In this document: piece after piece, positions 16,772 through 26,334 of the stretch
How the letters are laid out: the number at the start of each line of letters is the position of its first letter
Numbering within the stretch: position 1 is the first letter of the stretch
Assembly (NCBI RefSeq): GCF_000310245.1
Contig: NC_020505.1
Location: 930,001-994,000, forward strand
Length of the DNA: 64,000 nt
Direction of reading: 5' to 3'
From: Candidatus Sulfuricurvum sp. RIFRC-1
Lineage (GTDB): Bacteria; Campylobacterota; Campylobacteria; Campylobacterales; Sulfurimonadaceae
The notes under the pieces: generated by a model
Database searches by the model: none
What the model saw: only the letters and a program-made list of their open reading frames with translations
What the model was told of the DNA's origin: nothing
Position numbers and translations under genes: made by a program

Positions 16772-18511
16772 TTATCGTTTCGCCAGGGATGATTGTAAGG
16801 TTTCTAAATTGCTAACCATTTTTTCATCTAACATAATAACGGATACCGAGACGGTTATCCCTACCTCTTTGAGCCATTGGGCATAGAAATCATCAATATT
16901 GGGTATCTCTTCATCTTTTCGAAAGATAATAAAGTCATCCCCCTGAAAGCGGATAATCGGTAGTTGTGGGCAATATTCTTGAAGCATTTGCGCATAATGT
17001 TTCAGCAAATCATCCCCTTTGTCCCATCCGTATATTTTATTAAAGTGACCGATATTCCCGAGATTGATGAACCATAGCTGTCGATATTGGCTAAAATCCG
17101 GTTCAAAAAAGAGAAAATTGAGATAGGCAGAGGTATAAAGTCCCGTAAGGGAATCTTTGTAAAAATAGGAGAAACGTTCCATCTCCATAGGGGTAGTAGG
17201 GCGTTGAGAATGGGCAACTTCCAAAGAGATGGTACTGAGTGTTATGAGTGCTGCATCGATCACATCGGCACGGAATTTAATTCCTCGGACGGATCTCAAT
17301 TCTTCTAACGCTTCTTGCAGCGTCTTTCGCCCTTTATAGATTCGGTTGGTCGTCATAGCATCGAAACAGTCGGATACCGCCATAATCTGAGAGAGCAGAG
17401 GGATCGCATCACCGGATATTTTATGGGGATATCCACTGCCATCGAGACGTTCATGATGGTATCGAACGATTTCAGCAATCGAGGCAAAGATATCGACCCG
17501 TTTTAAAAGGGCATAACCGGCATCCACATGTTCTTCAATGAGTGTCCGTTCAATCGGATCAAGGAGACCGGGTTTGAGTAAAATTGAATCGGGAATAGAG
17601 ACTTTACCGATATCATGTAATGCGCCGGCACGGTAGAGTTCTTCTTGTATCTCTTGTGAAAGTCCCATTTGAGCTGCAACAAGACGTGAATATTCACCGA
17701 CACGCCGTCCATGTCCGGCCGTATAGTTATCGCGTTGTTCAATCAAGGAGACAAGGGAAAAAAGATTTTGTTCGTATAAGTCGATTTTTTCCTGAATTCG
17801 TGATACGGAGGATTTGTACCCCCAGTGAAAGCTTAATACGCCCAATATCCATACCCAAACTAAAATGAGGGCGGTTGTTATAAGCCCTTTTTGAAATACG
17901 TCATCATAACGGTTCATAGGGAGGGTGATGGTCAGTGCACCACGTATATCCCCAATCTTGTATCCTTGATCGGCATGACATTTCATACACTCAGATTTTA
18001 TAAAGAAAGGGATCATGTAGCTAAGAGACTTTTGGTTTCCAACGGTATGAAATTCATAGACTTCTTGTCTGGTTTTAAGGAGTGTCTTGAGTGATTTTTT
18101 TTCCCATGAATCAGGAATATTTTTTGGATTGATGTTTTTATCGCTTGATAAATGGCTTCTGATACCGTAAAGTGAGCTGTATTGTTCCGTCATTTGACGT
18201 AATGCATAGGCTGGATTAATGAGGGTAAGTTGGACTCCCGTTGTGGTATTGAGATCGCGATGTTTGACTTTTAGATAGGGGTTCGGGAGTAGCTCTGCAG
18301 TAATAGGGACATAAACACCGCCGTGTGTTGCCACCCATTTTCGAAATGCAATATCTTTATTAATACTGGTTTTTGCTTCGAGCAGAGCGAGCTCTTTGAC
18401 TTGCTCATATTTTTGGTAGGTTAAATAGACAAGTATCAGAGCAATAAAGATCGTCCATATTACTCCAATTGTTGCAAAGATTCTGAAAAGCTGTTTTTTG
18501 TCTTTTTTCAT
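16772..18511 (-). CDS. Haem-c sensor HD-GYP phosphodiesterase with C-terminal GGDEF-like domain
   Basis: The 579-residue protein has an N-terminal membrane helix (about 10-31), a periplasmic Tll0287-like/DUF3365 sensor with a c-type haem motif (C175-x-x-C178-H179) and a second helix (about 215-238). An HD-GYP domain follows (about 250-430, with ALHDIGK and HHERLDGSGYP), then a GGDEF-like domain (about 440-579) whose signature is QGDDF. HD-GYP enzymes hydrolyse c-di-GMP. The haem suggests redox, NO or CO sensing. The GGDEF domain lacks the first Gly and has Asp for Glu, so cyclase activity is doubtful. The GGAAAGG ribosome site supports this start. Confidence 0.85.
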   Translation of the reverse strand: MKKDKKQLFRIFATIGVIWTIFIALILVYLTYQKYEQVKELALLEAKTSINKDIAFRKWVATHGGVYVPITAELLPNPYLKVKHRDLNTTTGVQLTLINPAYALRQMTEQYSSLYGIRSHLSSDKNINPKNIPDSWEKKSLKTLLKTRQEVYEFHTVGNQKSLSYMIPFFIKSECMKCHADQGYKIGDIRGALTITLPMNRYDDVFQKGLITTALILVWVWILGVLSFHWGYKSSVSRIQEKIDLYEQNLFSLVSLIEQRDNYTAGHGRRVGEYSRLVAAQMGLSQEIQEELYRAGALHDIGKVSIPDSILLKPGLLDPIERTLIEEHVDAGYALLKRVDIFASIAEIVRYHHERLDGSGYPHKISGDAIPLLSQIMAVSDCFDAMTTNRIYKGRKTLQEALEELRSVRGIKFRADVIDAALITLSTISLEVAHSQRPTTPMEMERFSYFYKDSLTGLYTSAYLNFLFFEPDFSQYRQLWFINLGNIGHFNKIYGWDKGDDLLKHYAQMLQEYCPQLPIIRFQGDDFIIFRKDEEIPNIDDFYAQWLKEVGITVSVSVIMLDEKMVSNLETLQSSLAKR

Positions 18512-18560
18512 AAACGCCTTTCCATAAAAACGTATTAGTTATATTAATAATATCGGCTGT

Positions 18561-19679
18561 TTATTTAAACCAACCTTTGACTTTTTCGAAGGTTGATTCG
18601 AAAAGGGATTCATGAGGTTTGGATTCGATTCCGAAACTCTCTTGAAGCTTTTGGAGAAGCTCTTCTTGTTCGGAATTGAGCCGATTTGGGTAGGTGAGGT
18701 GGATTTGTGCGATCAAATCCCCTTTCCCGCGTCCATGAACATCGGCAACCCCTTCACCACGGAATCGATATTGTTGGCCGTCTTTGGTCCCTGTTTCGAG
18801 TTCGAGTGTGACTTCGCCGTTCAAAGAGGGGATAGTAATATCTTCGCCCAAAACGGCTTGGGTGAAAAATACCGGAACTTCGAGGTAGATGTCGTTTCCG
18901 TTACGGATAAAGTGACTGTCTTCTTCGACTTCAAACGTCACGTACATATCCCCTCGCACACCACTTTTACCGATATTACCGCGACCCGATACGCGTAAAC
19001 GGTTTCCGGTATCGATTCCGGCAGGGACTTTGATCGTGACGCTCTCTTTGGTCTCCGTGTAGCTTTTGCCTTTACAATCACCGCATTTCTCACTCGCCAT
19101 CGTCCCCTCACCATGACAAGCAGGACAGGTTTGAGAGAACGTCATAAACCCTTGGCGTACGTAGACTTGCCCTTTACCGCCGCATTGGCTGCAAGAAGTT
19201 ATTTTTCCCTCTTTAGCTCCGGTCCCTTTACACGTTTTGCATGAACTTTTTGCGCTAAAGGTTACTTCTTTCTCGCATCCGAAAACGGCCTCTTTGAAAC
19301 TGACCCGCATCTCGACACCCATATCGAGAGGGAATTTATCCGCTGCCGCACGCGATTGTTTGCGTCCGCCGCCTGCAAAGCCGTTGAACATCTCTTCGAA
19401 AATACTTCCGAGATCATCGAACCCGCCGCCGCTGCTTCGTCGACCCGCGCTCCCTTGCAGTCCTTCTTTGCCGTAACGGTCATAGCGTGCACGTTGTTGA
19501 TCATCACTCAAAACTTGGTACGCTTCATTACAGAGTTTGAATTTATGCTCTGCACTGTCATCGTTTGGATTACGGTCTGGATGGTAAAGTTTCGCCATTT
19601 TTCGGTAGGCTTTTTTGATTTCGTCTCCGTTGGCATTTTTGGTGACCTCTAAAATCTCATAATAGCTCATTTCTTCCAC
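18561..19679 (-). CDS. dnaJ: Chaperone protein DnaJ
   Basis: The 372-residue class A J-protein starts with GTG, chosen because GGAG lies seven bases upstream and the resulting ME-x-SYYEILEV start matches relatives. The J-domain carries HPD (LYHPDRN) and is followed by a short Gly/Phe region. The zinc domain has four repeats ([32 protein letters not shown]; the last deviates at its final position). The C-terminal client-binding domains follow. It delivers unfolded clients to DnaK and stimulates its ATPase. dnaK is not in the window. It is divergent from recR. Confidence 0.97.
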   Translation of the reverse strand: MEEMSYYEILEVTKNANGDEIKKAYRKMAKLYHPDRNPNDDSAEHKFKLCNEAYQVLSDDQQRARYDRYGKEGLQGSAGRRSSGGGFDDLGSIFEEMFNGFAGGGRKQSRAAADKFPLDMGVEMRVSFKEAVFGCEKEVTFSAKSSCKTCKGTGAKEGKITSCSQCGGKGQVYVRQGFMTFSQTCPACHGEGTMASEKCGDCKGKSYTETKESVTIKVPAGIDTGNRLRVSGRGNIGKSGVRGDMYVTFEVEEDSHFIRNGNDIYLEVPVFFTQAVLGEDITIPSLNGEVTLELETGTKDGQQYRFRGEGVADVHGRGKGDLIAQIHLTYPNRLNSEQEELLQKLQESFGIESKPHESLFESTFEKVKGWFK

Positions 19680-19780
19680 GCAATAACTCCAAAAACATAT
19701 TTTTCGCGCAATTATACCATGTCGAAAAGAGTGTTAGCTTAATTGAGTCAATAAGACTAAACTATTTATGGCACGACCTT

Positions 19781-19789
19781 TGCTACAAT
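19781..19789 (+). promoter_or_regulatory. Extended -10 box just before the recR start codon
   Basis: TGCTACAAT ends seven bases before the recR ATG (19797), and no Shine-Dalgarno sequence lies between. Transcription would start at or next to the start codon, giving a leaderless message. Confidence 0.5.
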
Positions 19790-19796
19790 ATCGATT

Positions 19797-20366
19797 ATGA
19801 AAAGATCACTTGAAAAATTTAACCGCCTTGTTGATGCACTCCAACAGCTCCCAACTATCGGACAAAAGTCCGCGACCCGTTTAGCGTATCATATGGTGAT
19901 GCATGACAGTTTCGGTGCACTTAAACTTGCCCACGCGATCGAAAATGCGATCACCAGCCTCAAAAAATGTCGATCGTGCGGAGGGTTGAGCGAAGACGAA
20001 TTGTGTGCTATTTGCAGTGATGAACGGCGTAATCACGAAATCCTTTGTATTGTTGAAAATGCCAAAGATATTTTGACTTTTGAAGAGAATGCTCTGTTTG
20101 ACGGGCGCTATTTTGTCCTTGAATCGATTGAAGAGCTCGATATTTCCCATTTACGCGGGATTATCCAAAGCGGGATTAAAGAGGTGATTTTTGCCCTTAC
20201 TCCCTCGATCGCTAATCAGGGGGTTATGCTCTACATCGAGGATAAACTGATGGATTGCGATGTACGCTTTAGCCGTATTGCGCAGGGGGTTCCGACGGGG
20301 GTTAGTCTGGAGAATGTCGATATCCTCTCTCTCACGAAAGCGATGGAAGATCGGGTGAGTATTTAA
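19797..20366 (+). CDS. recR: Recombination mediator protein RecR
   Basis: The 189-residue protein is near the usual length. It has the N-terminal helix-hairpin-helix (LPTIGQKSATRLAYH), a C4 zinc finger (CRSCGGLSEDELCAIC) and a TOPRIM domain opening with ILCIVENAKDI. RecR acts with RecO and RecF or RecA to load recombinase onto gapped DNA. The VPTGVSLENVD motif near the end is diagnostic. The gene may be translated from a leaderless mRNA. It is convergent with hrpB. Confidence 0.96.
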   Translation: MKRSLEKFNRLVDALQQLPTIGQKSATRLAYHMVMHDSFGALKLAHAIENAITSLKKCRSCGGLSEDELCAICSDERRNHEILCIVENAKDILTFEENALFDGRYFVLESIEELDISHLRGIIQSGIKEVIFALTPSIANQGVMLYIEDKLMDCDVRFSRIAQGVPTGVSLENVDILSLTKAMEDRVSI

Positions 20367-20383
20367 AACTATCAATATAGTTT

Positions 20384-20416
20384 CGTTCGTGGTGAGCCTG
20401 TCGAACCATGAACGGG
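20384..20416. repeat. Dispersed palindromic repeat, short copy
   Basis: This sequence begins CGTTCGTGGTGAGCC and ends CATGAACGG. It matches one half of the longer elements at 48209-48265 and 61949-62002. CGTTCGTGG and CCATGAACG can pair with one G-T wobble, so the half copy still forms a hairpin. It lies between the convergent recR and hrpB genes. Confidence 0.8.
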
Positions 20417-20423
20417 TACACAG

Positions 20424-22934
20424 TTAGTTGCCCATATATTTTTTTGTTCTGCTCGTCGCCTCAGCATTGCGCGGATCATCCGGCCAGTAGTGTTTGGGGT
20501 ATCTCCCTTTGAGCTCTTTTTTGACATCGCTGTACGAACCCTCCCAAAACCCGACCAGATCACGGGTCACTTGGATCGGACGGCGGGCAGGGGAGAGCAA
20601 ATGAACCAGCAGAGGTATTTTCCCCTCCATGATACTCGGATGGGTAGTGAGACCGAAAACTTCCTGTATCCGCACTGCCAAAATGACCGCTTCGGGATCA
20701 GAATAATCCAATGCAATGGTACTTCCGGTGGGGGCGCTAAAGTGTGTCGGCAAGAGGGTGTTTAATCGTTTCGTTTGTTCCCACGTGAGTTGTGAGGCTA
20801 GAATAGTGTAGAGATCGAGAGATTCACATTCTCGCAGTGAGCTTTGGGTAGTGATATGGGGTAAAAGCCATGTTTCCAAAGAACTTAGGAGAAATTCATC
20901 GCTAAAATCACCCATAGAGTTTTCAGGTGAATAGTGATGCAGGGCTTGGAGACGATGGCGAAGAGAGAGTGCTTGCGGTGAGTGTGTCAAAGCCTCTAAG
21001 CCATGATATCGGATCCCCTCTAAGAGTTTTTGTTTAACCTCTAGTGTGTCGGGATGAGCAAGAGGGTGTGAGTCGAGGATGATCGCCCCAATCCTCGTAA
21101 CCTCTCGTGCTTCAACCCGTCTTGATTCGCTATTCCAGCTAAGCTTCTCTTCTCTCATAAAAAGTTCAGGCTCATGACGTTCCAACAGATTGATGTCGAG
21201 TGGTGCACACCGATAGATACGCGCCATCGTCGAATCACCGTCGCTTTCACAAATAACGAGCCACTCTTCACCGTGTAAATCATCTTCACGGCTTAAAATT
21301 GCCTCTTTAGCGTTGCTGAGGAGATATTTATCCCCCTTTGGCGTTCGTAGACGAGCAATTCGATCCGGATAGGCGAGGGCAAGTAAAAGGGCAATCATCG
21401 ATGAAGGGAAATTTTCTGATAGTCGCAGCGTCATGTTGAGGCGGTTCGATAGTTCTCTTGAGGTTTTGAGTATGGTTTCAGAGTTTTGAGTCAGTTCGGC
21501 AGCGATTGTTTTGCCACGCAGATGATCCGATAGAATCCAAAAACGCTCTCGCATATCGGAAGAACGGTGGGTACTTTTTGAAAAGAGATCGCGTTCATTC
21601 AGCAATGCGGCAAGGAGTATTGCTTCGCTCTGGGCTTCATGGGTTTTGGCGATGAGAATCATGTGGGCAAGTCGGGGATGGAGCCCCAGAACCATCATTG
21701 CTTTGCCGTGAGGGGTAATATTTCCTTTATAATCCGTAGCCCCTAAGATACTCAGAAGTTCTAATCCATGACTCAGCGCTTTTGCAGGAGGTGGGGTGAT
21801 CCATGAGAGTTCCGAATCTCCCCATGCACTTAGTTCCAAAGCGAGCGGTGTGAGGTCGCACAGACGAATTTCCGGCTCTTTATGGGGAGGGAGGGCGTGA
21901 TGAGAAGTTTCGCTCCACAGCCGGTAACATTTCCCTTCGCTTAAACGACCGGCACGACCTGAACGCTGATCGGCGGAAGCACGAGAAATTTTTTGGGTAA
22001 TAAGCCGTTCCATACCACTGCGGGGATCGAAGGTGAGGACTTTTTCCAGACCCGAATCGACGACGACCGTGATCCCCTCGATGGTGAGACTTGTTTCGGC
22101 AATGTTGGTGGCGAGTACGATTTTACGCTTCGCTGAGGGGAAAATAGCTCGCTCCTGAGCCTCTTTGGAAAGTTCACCGTAAAGGGGTGTGATATCGAGA
22201 TTAATACCTCTGCAATGCTCTTTGAGGGCGGTTTCGAGTGATCGGATTTCACGCTCGCCGGGTAAAAATACGAGGATGTCCCCTTCATCATTTTGAATGC
22301 TGTTTTGAAGTATATTCATCAGTGCGGGGACGATTTTTTTGGGTTCAACAGTGGGGCTGTTGGGCGGTAAATACTCTAAGGTGATCGGATAACTGCGACC
22401 TTCGCTGGTGATGAGAGGCGGATTCTCCATAAGTGTTTGCAATGTCTGGGTATCGAGTGTTGCCGACATCACCATAATCTTTAAATCTTCGCGTAAAAAC
22501 TCCTGAGACTGGAGGGCAAAGGCGAGGGAAAGATCGCTGTGCAGATGGCGTTCATGGAACTCATCAAAGATAATGAGGGCAACATGTTCGAGTGAGGGAT
22601 TATTTTGGAGCATACGAGTCAAAATTCCCTCGGTAACGACAAGAATTTTGGTTTTATCGCTCAGTTTTTTTTCGGCTCGGATTTGGTATCCGACCCGCAT
22701 CCCGACTTTTTCCCCCAGTAACTGTGCCATGCGTGATGCCGAACTGCGAGCCGCGATACGGCGGGGTTCGAGCATAATGATCTGTTTTTCTTTGAGCCAC
22801 GGTTCATCCAAAAGAGCGAGGGGGACAGCGGTGGTTTTTCCGGCCCCCGGAGGGGCTTGGAGGATAAGGCGATTGTAGGATACGAGGGTGGAGCGAATAT
22901 CGCGGATCACCTCATGGATGGGGAGCGTATTCAC
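20424..22934 (-). CDS. hrpB: ATP-dependent helicase HrpB
   Basis: The 836-residue DExH-box helicase has Walker A QAPPGAGKTT (about 24-33), the box IFDEFHERHLHSD (Phe in place of the Ala of DEAH, normal for HrpB), the SAT motif VMSATLDTQTL and motif VI QRSGRAGRL. An HrpB-type C-terminal region ends near PARRPIQVTRDL...WPDDP. It starts with GTG directly after the stop of the DUF4015 gene, so the two are coupled. The cellular substrate of HrpB is not settled; an RNA role is assumed from the family. Confidence 0.93.
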   Translation of the reverse strand: MNTLPIHEVIRDIRSTLVSYNRLILQAPPGAGKTTAVPLALLDEPWLKEKQIIMLEPRRIAARSSASRMAQLLGEKVGMRVGYQIRAEKKLSDKTKILVVTEGILTRMLQNNPSLEHVALIIFDEFHERHLHSDLSLAFALQSQEFLREDLKIMVMSATLDTQTLQTLMENPPLITSEGRSYPITLEYLPPNSPTVEPKKIVPALMNILQNSIQNDEGDILVFLPGEREIRSLETALKEHCRGINLDITPLYGELSKEAQERAIFPSAKRKIVLATNIAETSLTIEGITVVVDSGLEKVLTFDPRSGMERLITQKISRASADQRSGRAGRLSEGKCYRLWSETSHHALPPHKEPEIRLCDLTPLALELSAWGDSELSWITPPPAKALSHGLELLSILGATDYKGNITPHGKAMMVLGLHPRLAHMILIAKTHEAQSEAILLAALLNERDLFSKSTHRSSDMRERFWILSDHLRGKTIAAELTQNSETILKTSRELSNRLNMTLRLSENFPSSMIALLLALAYPDRIARLRTPKGDKYLLSNAKEAILSREDDLHGEEWLVICESDGDSTMARIYRCAPLDINLLERHEPELFMREEKLSWNSESRRVEAREVTRIGAIILDSHPLAHPDTLEVKQKLLEGIRYHGLEALTHSPQALSLRHRLQALHHYSPENSMGDFSDEFLLSSLETWLLPHITTQSSLRECESLDLYTILASQLTWEQTKRLNTLLPTHFSAPTGSTIALDYSDPEAVILAVRIQEVFGLTTHPSIMEGKIPLLVHLLSPARRPIQVTRDLVGFWEGSYSDVKKELKGRYPKHYWPDDPRNAEATSRTKKYMGN

Positions 22935-24188
22935 TTACGAAGCTGGTTTTACTACTTTTTTAGCGGCAGTACGTTCGAGACGGATTAAGCCTGCAGCCGT
23001 ATAGACGTTGCGGGGATTCCAGAGAATCCATCCGCAGCTTCCGAAGTCGTCACTGGCACGGATTTGATCACGGATCTCTTTGTCACCGTAGATGCGGCGA
23101 TCAAACGCGTAGTCACGAAACGCTTGAAGCCATGGTCGATAAGCGAGCGGTGAACCGCCTGATTTTTCGAGGGCTTTATCAAGAGAGTGTTTTACGATTT
23201 CATAGTTCGCGGCAACCGGATTGGTATATCCCGGAATTCCCGCATTAAATCCGCTCGGGTAGAGCATTGGAGAGAGATAATCGACATACGGTGCGAGTGC
23301 ATCGACACGCTGACCGATTTCGATATCGGCATCATGCCAGCTTACGTAACCGAAAATATCGGCTGAGATAAAGACATTATAGGGGATCAGGCGGGTACGG
23401 GCACTTTCCAAAAATCCGCTGATGGCTTGTACGCGGTTGGCTTGGTTGTTTTCGACCGAAAATTTGATCCCTTTGCGGTCAGGAAATCGAACATAGTCGA
23501 ATTGAATCTCATCAAATCCCGCTTTGGCCGATTCTTCGGCAATATCAATGATGTATTTCCAAGACTCTTTACGGGAAGCATCGACCCAATAAAGTCCCTC
23601 TTTGTCTTTAAACAGTGTCCCGTCGGTTTTTTTGACCCCGAATTGCGGATAGGCAGTGATATAAGGGGTATCTTTGAATGAGACGATACGAGCAATGGTA
23701 TAGATTCCCTCTTTTTTCAAATCAGCCACAAATTTCGGGAGGTCTTTAAACAAGATCACCTCTTGCGCCCCGATTTTATTTGCAATTGGATTTGCGGTTT
23801 TAAATGCAATTTGGCCACGGTCCATTTTGATGTCGATAACGAGAGCATTTACCTCGGTAGTACAGATCAAATGTTTCGCATTGCCCATGATTTTACCGTG
23901 AGTTGCCCCGAAGCTTGAAAGATACAGGGCTTTCGGGATAACACGGTTCAGATACATTTTCCCGCTGTTTTTATAAAATTTGCGCTCATATCCTACAGCG
24001 CGGATGCCCACTAAATTAGTTTGCGGGATTCGAAAGGTACCGTTTTCATCGGTTCGGTACTCTTTATTTCCCGAAATGACAATGGCAGATGCGATCGGCT
24101 TAGCCGTTTTTTTATCCAAAACAATTCCGCTTGTCGAAGCCCCCCATGAAAACGCTGCTAACGTCACTAAAAGCATTATTGCTCTCAC
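22935..24188 (-). CDS. Secreted putative glycoside hydrolase (DUF4015)
   Basis: The 417-residue protein has a signal peptide (about 1-16), a small carboxypeptidase-regulatory-like beta domain (about 19-90, SGIVLDKKTAKPIASAIV...) and a TIM-barrel DUF4015 domain (about 95-400). Barrel signatures include NALVIDIKMDRGQI and GFDEIQFDYVRFPD, the latter with the acidic pair expected of a hydrolase. Such proteins are predicted to act on polysaccharide in the periplasm or outside; no substrate is known. It is the first gene of a pair with hrpB, and no functional link is obvious. Confidence 0.8.
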   Translation of the reverse strand: MRAIMLLVTLAAFSWGASTSGIVLDKKTAKPIASAIVISGNKEYRTDENGTFRIPQTNLVGIRAVGYERKFYKNSGKMYLNRVIPKALYLSSFGATHGKIMGNAKHLICTTEVNALVIDIKMDRGQIAFKTANPIANKIGAQEVILFKDLPKFVADLKKEGIYTIARIVSFKDTPYITAYPQFGVKKTDGTLFKDKEGLYWVDASRKESWKYIIDIAEESAKAGFDEIQFDYVRFPDRKGIKFSVENNQANRVQAISGFLESARTRLIPYNVFISADIFGYVSWHDADIEIGQRVDALAPYVDYLSPMLYPSGFNAGIPGYTNPVAANYEIVKHSLDKALEKSGGSPLAYRPWLQAFRDYAFDRRIYGDKEIRDQIRASDDFGSCGWILWNPRNVYTAAGLIRLERTAAKKVVKPAS

Positions 24189-24306
24189 TCTTTTCTCCCT
24201 CTCAAATCAATTGCGGTATCGTAGCAAAAAAAATGCCATAAATGGGAGGTTTGAAGCGATAAAATGTTAATATTCATGAACAAAATACCAAAAAGGTACT
24301 ATTATC

Positions 24307-25683
24307 ATGTCATTTACGACTTTAGGGCTTAATGCCCACCTTCTCGAAACCCTAATCGAGAAAGGATACACTGAGCCGACACCGATTCAAACTCAGGTGA
24401 TTCCTCTCGTACTGCGGGGACGAGATGTTCTCGGAGCGGCACAAACCGGAACAGGGAAAACAGCCGCATTCGCCCTCCCGATCATCCAAAAATTACTCAC
24501 AGTCCAAGGGAAACAATCCAGTGCCAGAGCATTGGTCATCGTCCCGACACGTGAGCTCGCATCCCAAGTGTGCGCAGCGATCGAATCGTATGCACAGGGG
24601 CTTGAATTAACGTGTATCGCTCTCTATGGCGGAGCCAATATGGCACGTCAGGCGAAAGAGCTGGGAGAGGGGGTTGATATCATCGTTGCTACTCCCGGAC
24701 GCTTGATCGAGCTGAATAAACAAGGGCACGTTCCGCTCTCTCGAATCGAGTATTTGGTGTTTGATGAAGCCGATACGATTTTCGATATGGGCTTTATCCG
24801 TGAGGTAGGGCAGATTATCGATCTTCTCCCGCTCAATCGCCAAAACATGCTTTTTTCGGCAACGATGACCCCTGCGGTGAAACAGCTGAGTGAAAAAATC
24901 CTCAAAAAAGCGCTCCTCGTCGAGATCGATAACCTCAAAGCCGCCGATATGACGCTTCGTCAAGTGGTTCATCCGGTTGAAAAAGAGCGTAAAAAAGAGC
25001 TTCTTTCATTCCTGATAGGCTCGAACAACTATCCGCAGGTTCTCGTCTTTACCCGTACGAAAGCCGAAGCAGACGAAGTGAGTGCTGATCTAACCGCCAG
25101 TGGTCTCAAAAATGTTGTGATTCACGGTGACAAAAAACACGGTGCCAGAGATCGTGCACTCAGTGAATTTCGTGAAGGATCTGCCCGTATCCTCGTCGCA
25201 ACCGATATTGCCGCACGCGGTTTGGATATCGAGGGGCTAGACGTCGTTATCAACTACGACATTCCTCACGTCAGTACCGACTATCTCCACCGTATCGGGC
25301 GTACGGGACGCGCGGGAAATGAGGGGCTGGCGATCACGCTCCTCTCCTCAGCAGAGCACATTTCATGGTCAAAAATCATCACCATGCTCGGCAAAAATGT
25401 CGAGACTATCTTGGTTGCTGGATTTGAACCGCCTGCGGATAACGCATTGGTAAAAACACGGGGTAAAAGTCTCTCCAAAGAGGGAGAGAAAAAAGAAAAA
25501 ACGGCGGGAGCATTCGGGAATAAACGTAAAAAAGCTCCCGTTCAGCCTAAATTCGTCGGCAAACGGGGACCACGTCTCGCACGAGATGAACTCGTCGGTA
25601 AAAGCGATTCTTCAGCCAGAAACAGTGCCTTCGGTAATACGAAAAAGCCTTCACCGAAAAAATCGGGCGGACGGGGGAGATAA
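24307..25683 (+). CDS. rhlE: DEAD-box RNA helicase, RhlE type
   Basis: The 458-residue protein has the Q motif (GYTEPTPIQTQVIP), Walker A AQTGTGKTAA, DEAD box VFDEADTIFDMGF, SAT motif LFSATMTP and motif VI HRIGRTGRAG. A Lys/Arg/Gly-rich C-terminal tail (about 385-458) is typical of RhlE-like helicases and probably binds RNA. Such proteins remodel ribosomal precursors or mRNA. The arfB gene follows after 24 bases in the same direction. Confidence 0.92.
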   Translation: MSFTTLGLNAHLLETLIEKGYTEPTPIQTQVIPLVLRGRDVLGAAQTGTGKTAAFALPIIQKLLTVQGKQSSARALVIVPTRELASQVCAAIESYAQGLELTCIALYGGANMARQAKELGEGVDIIVATPGRLIELNKQGHVPLSRIEYLVFDEADTIFDMGFIREVGQIIDLLPLNRQNMLFSATMTPAVKQLSEKILKKALLVEIDNLKAADMTLRQVVHPVEKERKKELLSFLIGSNNYPQVLVFTRTKAEADEVSADLTASGLKNVVIHGDKKHGARDRALSEFREGSARILVATDIAARGLDIEGLDVVINYDIPHVSTDYLHRIGRTGRAGNEGLAITLLSSAEHISWSKIITMLGKNVETILVAGFEPPADNALVKTRGKSLSKEGEKKEKTAGAFGNKRKKAPVQPKFVGKRGPRLARDELVGKSDSSARNSAFGNTKKPSPKKSGGRGR

Positions 25684-25707
25684 TCTCTCCCTTTAGAGAG
25701 GTAGATC

Positions 25708-26127
25708 ATGCTCCAAATCTCCCACACCGTTAGCATTCCCGATTCCGAAATCGAGATAACCGCTATACGCTCTCAGGGTTCTGGCGGTCAAAACGTCAAC
25801 AAAGTCTCCACCGCGATCCATTTACGTTTCGACATCAGCGCTTCAACCCTTCCCGATTTCTACAAAGAACGGCTCCTAGCCATTACCGACCACCGCATTA
25901 CCAAAGAGGGAATTATCAACATCAAATCCCAAGAATCAAGAAGTCAGGAAGAGAACAAAGACGCGGCGTTGGAACGGCTTAGAGAACTTATCAAAAGCGT
26001 TACTATTGTCCAAAAAAAGCGTAAACCGACCAAACCGACGAAGAACTCGCAGAAACGACGGATGGACAGTAAGACGAAACATGGGAATATTAAGAAAATG
26101 CGGGGGAAAGTGAATGGTGGGGAGTAA
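25708..26127 (+). CDS. arfB: Alternative ribosome-rescue factor ArfB (YaeJ)
   Basis: The 139-residue protein carries the class I release-factor motif GSGGQNVNKVST (about 26-37), with the catalytic GGQ, and a basic unstructured tail (about 103-139) that enters the empty mRNA channel. It hydrolyses peptidyl-tRNA on stalled ribosomes. Length and tail separate it from canonical release factors. AGAGGT precedes the ATG. It follows rhlE and probably shares its transcript. Its stop lies three bases from the convergent small membrane gene. Confidence 0.93.
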   Translation: MLQISHTVSIPDSEIEITAIRSQGSGGQNVNKVSTAIHLRFDISASTLPDFYKERLLAITDHRITKEGIINIKSQESRSQEENKDAALERLRELIKSVTIVQKKRKPTKPTKNSQKRRMDSKTKHGNIKKMRGKVNGGE

Positions 26128-26130
26128 ACC

Positions 26131-26334
26131 TCACCACGCAAAAACATTACGAGGATAAAACATCCTCACAATCACAACCGCACCAAACAACATTCCAGCA
26201 TGACTCCATTCGAAATTAGTACTGATGATCAGGGTAGCTAGAGTATAGAGTACCGTTACCGCTAAAAACCATCCCCCTAGCAAAAGTACAAATAACCCTA
26301 TGACACGGGATAATGTTCCGAGTGTATTGCTCAT
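26131..26334 (-). CDS. Small two-helix membrane protein
   Basis: A 67-residue hydrophobic protein with helices at about 10-36 and 44-60 and no recognised family. An AAAGGAG ribosome site six bases before the ATG and a four-base ATGA overlap with the upstream DinB-like gene support it as a real gene in a two-gene operon. That operon is likely controlled by the divergent TetR regulator through the palindrome at 26967-26990. Confidence 0.65.
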   Translation of the reverse strand: MSNTLGTLSRVIGLFVLLLGGWFLAVTVLYTLATLIISTNFEWSHAGMLFGAVVIVRMFYPRNVFAW

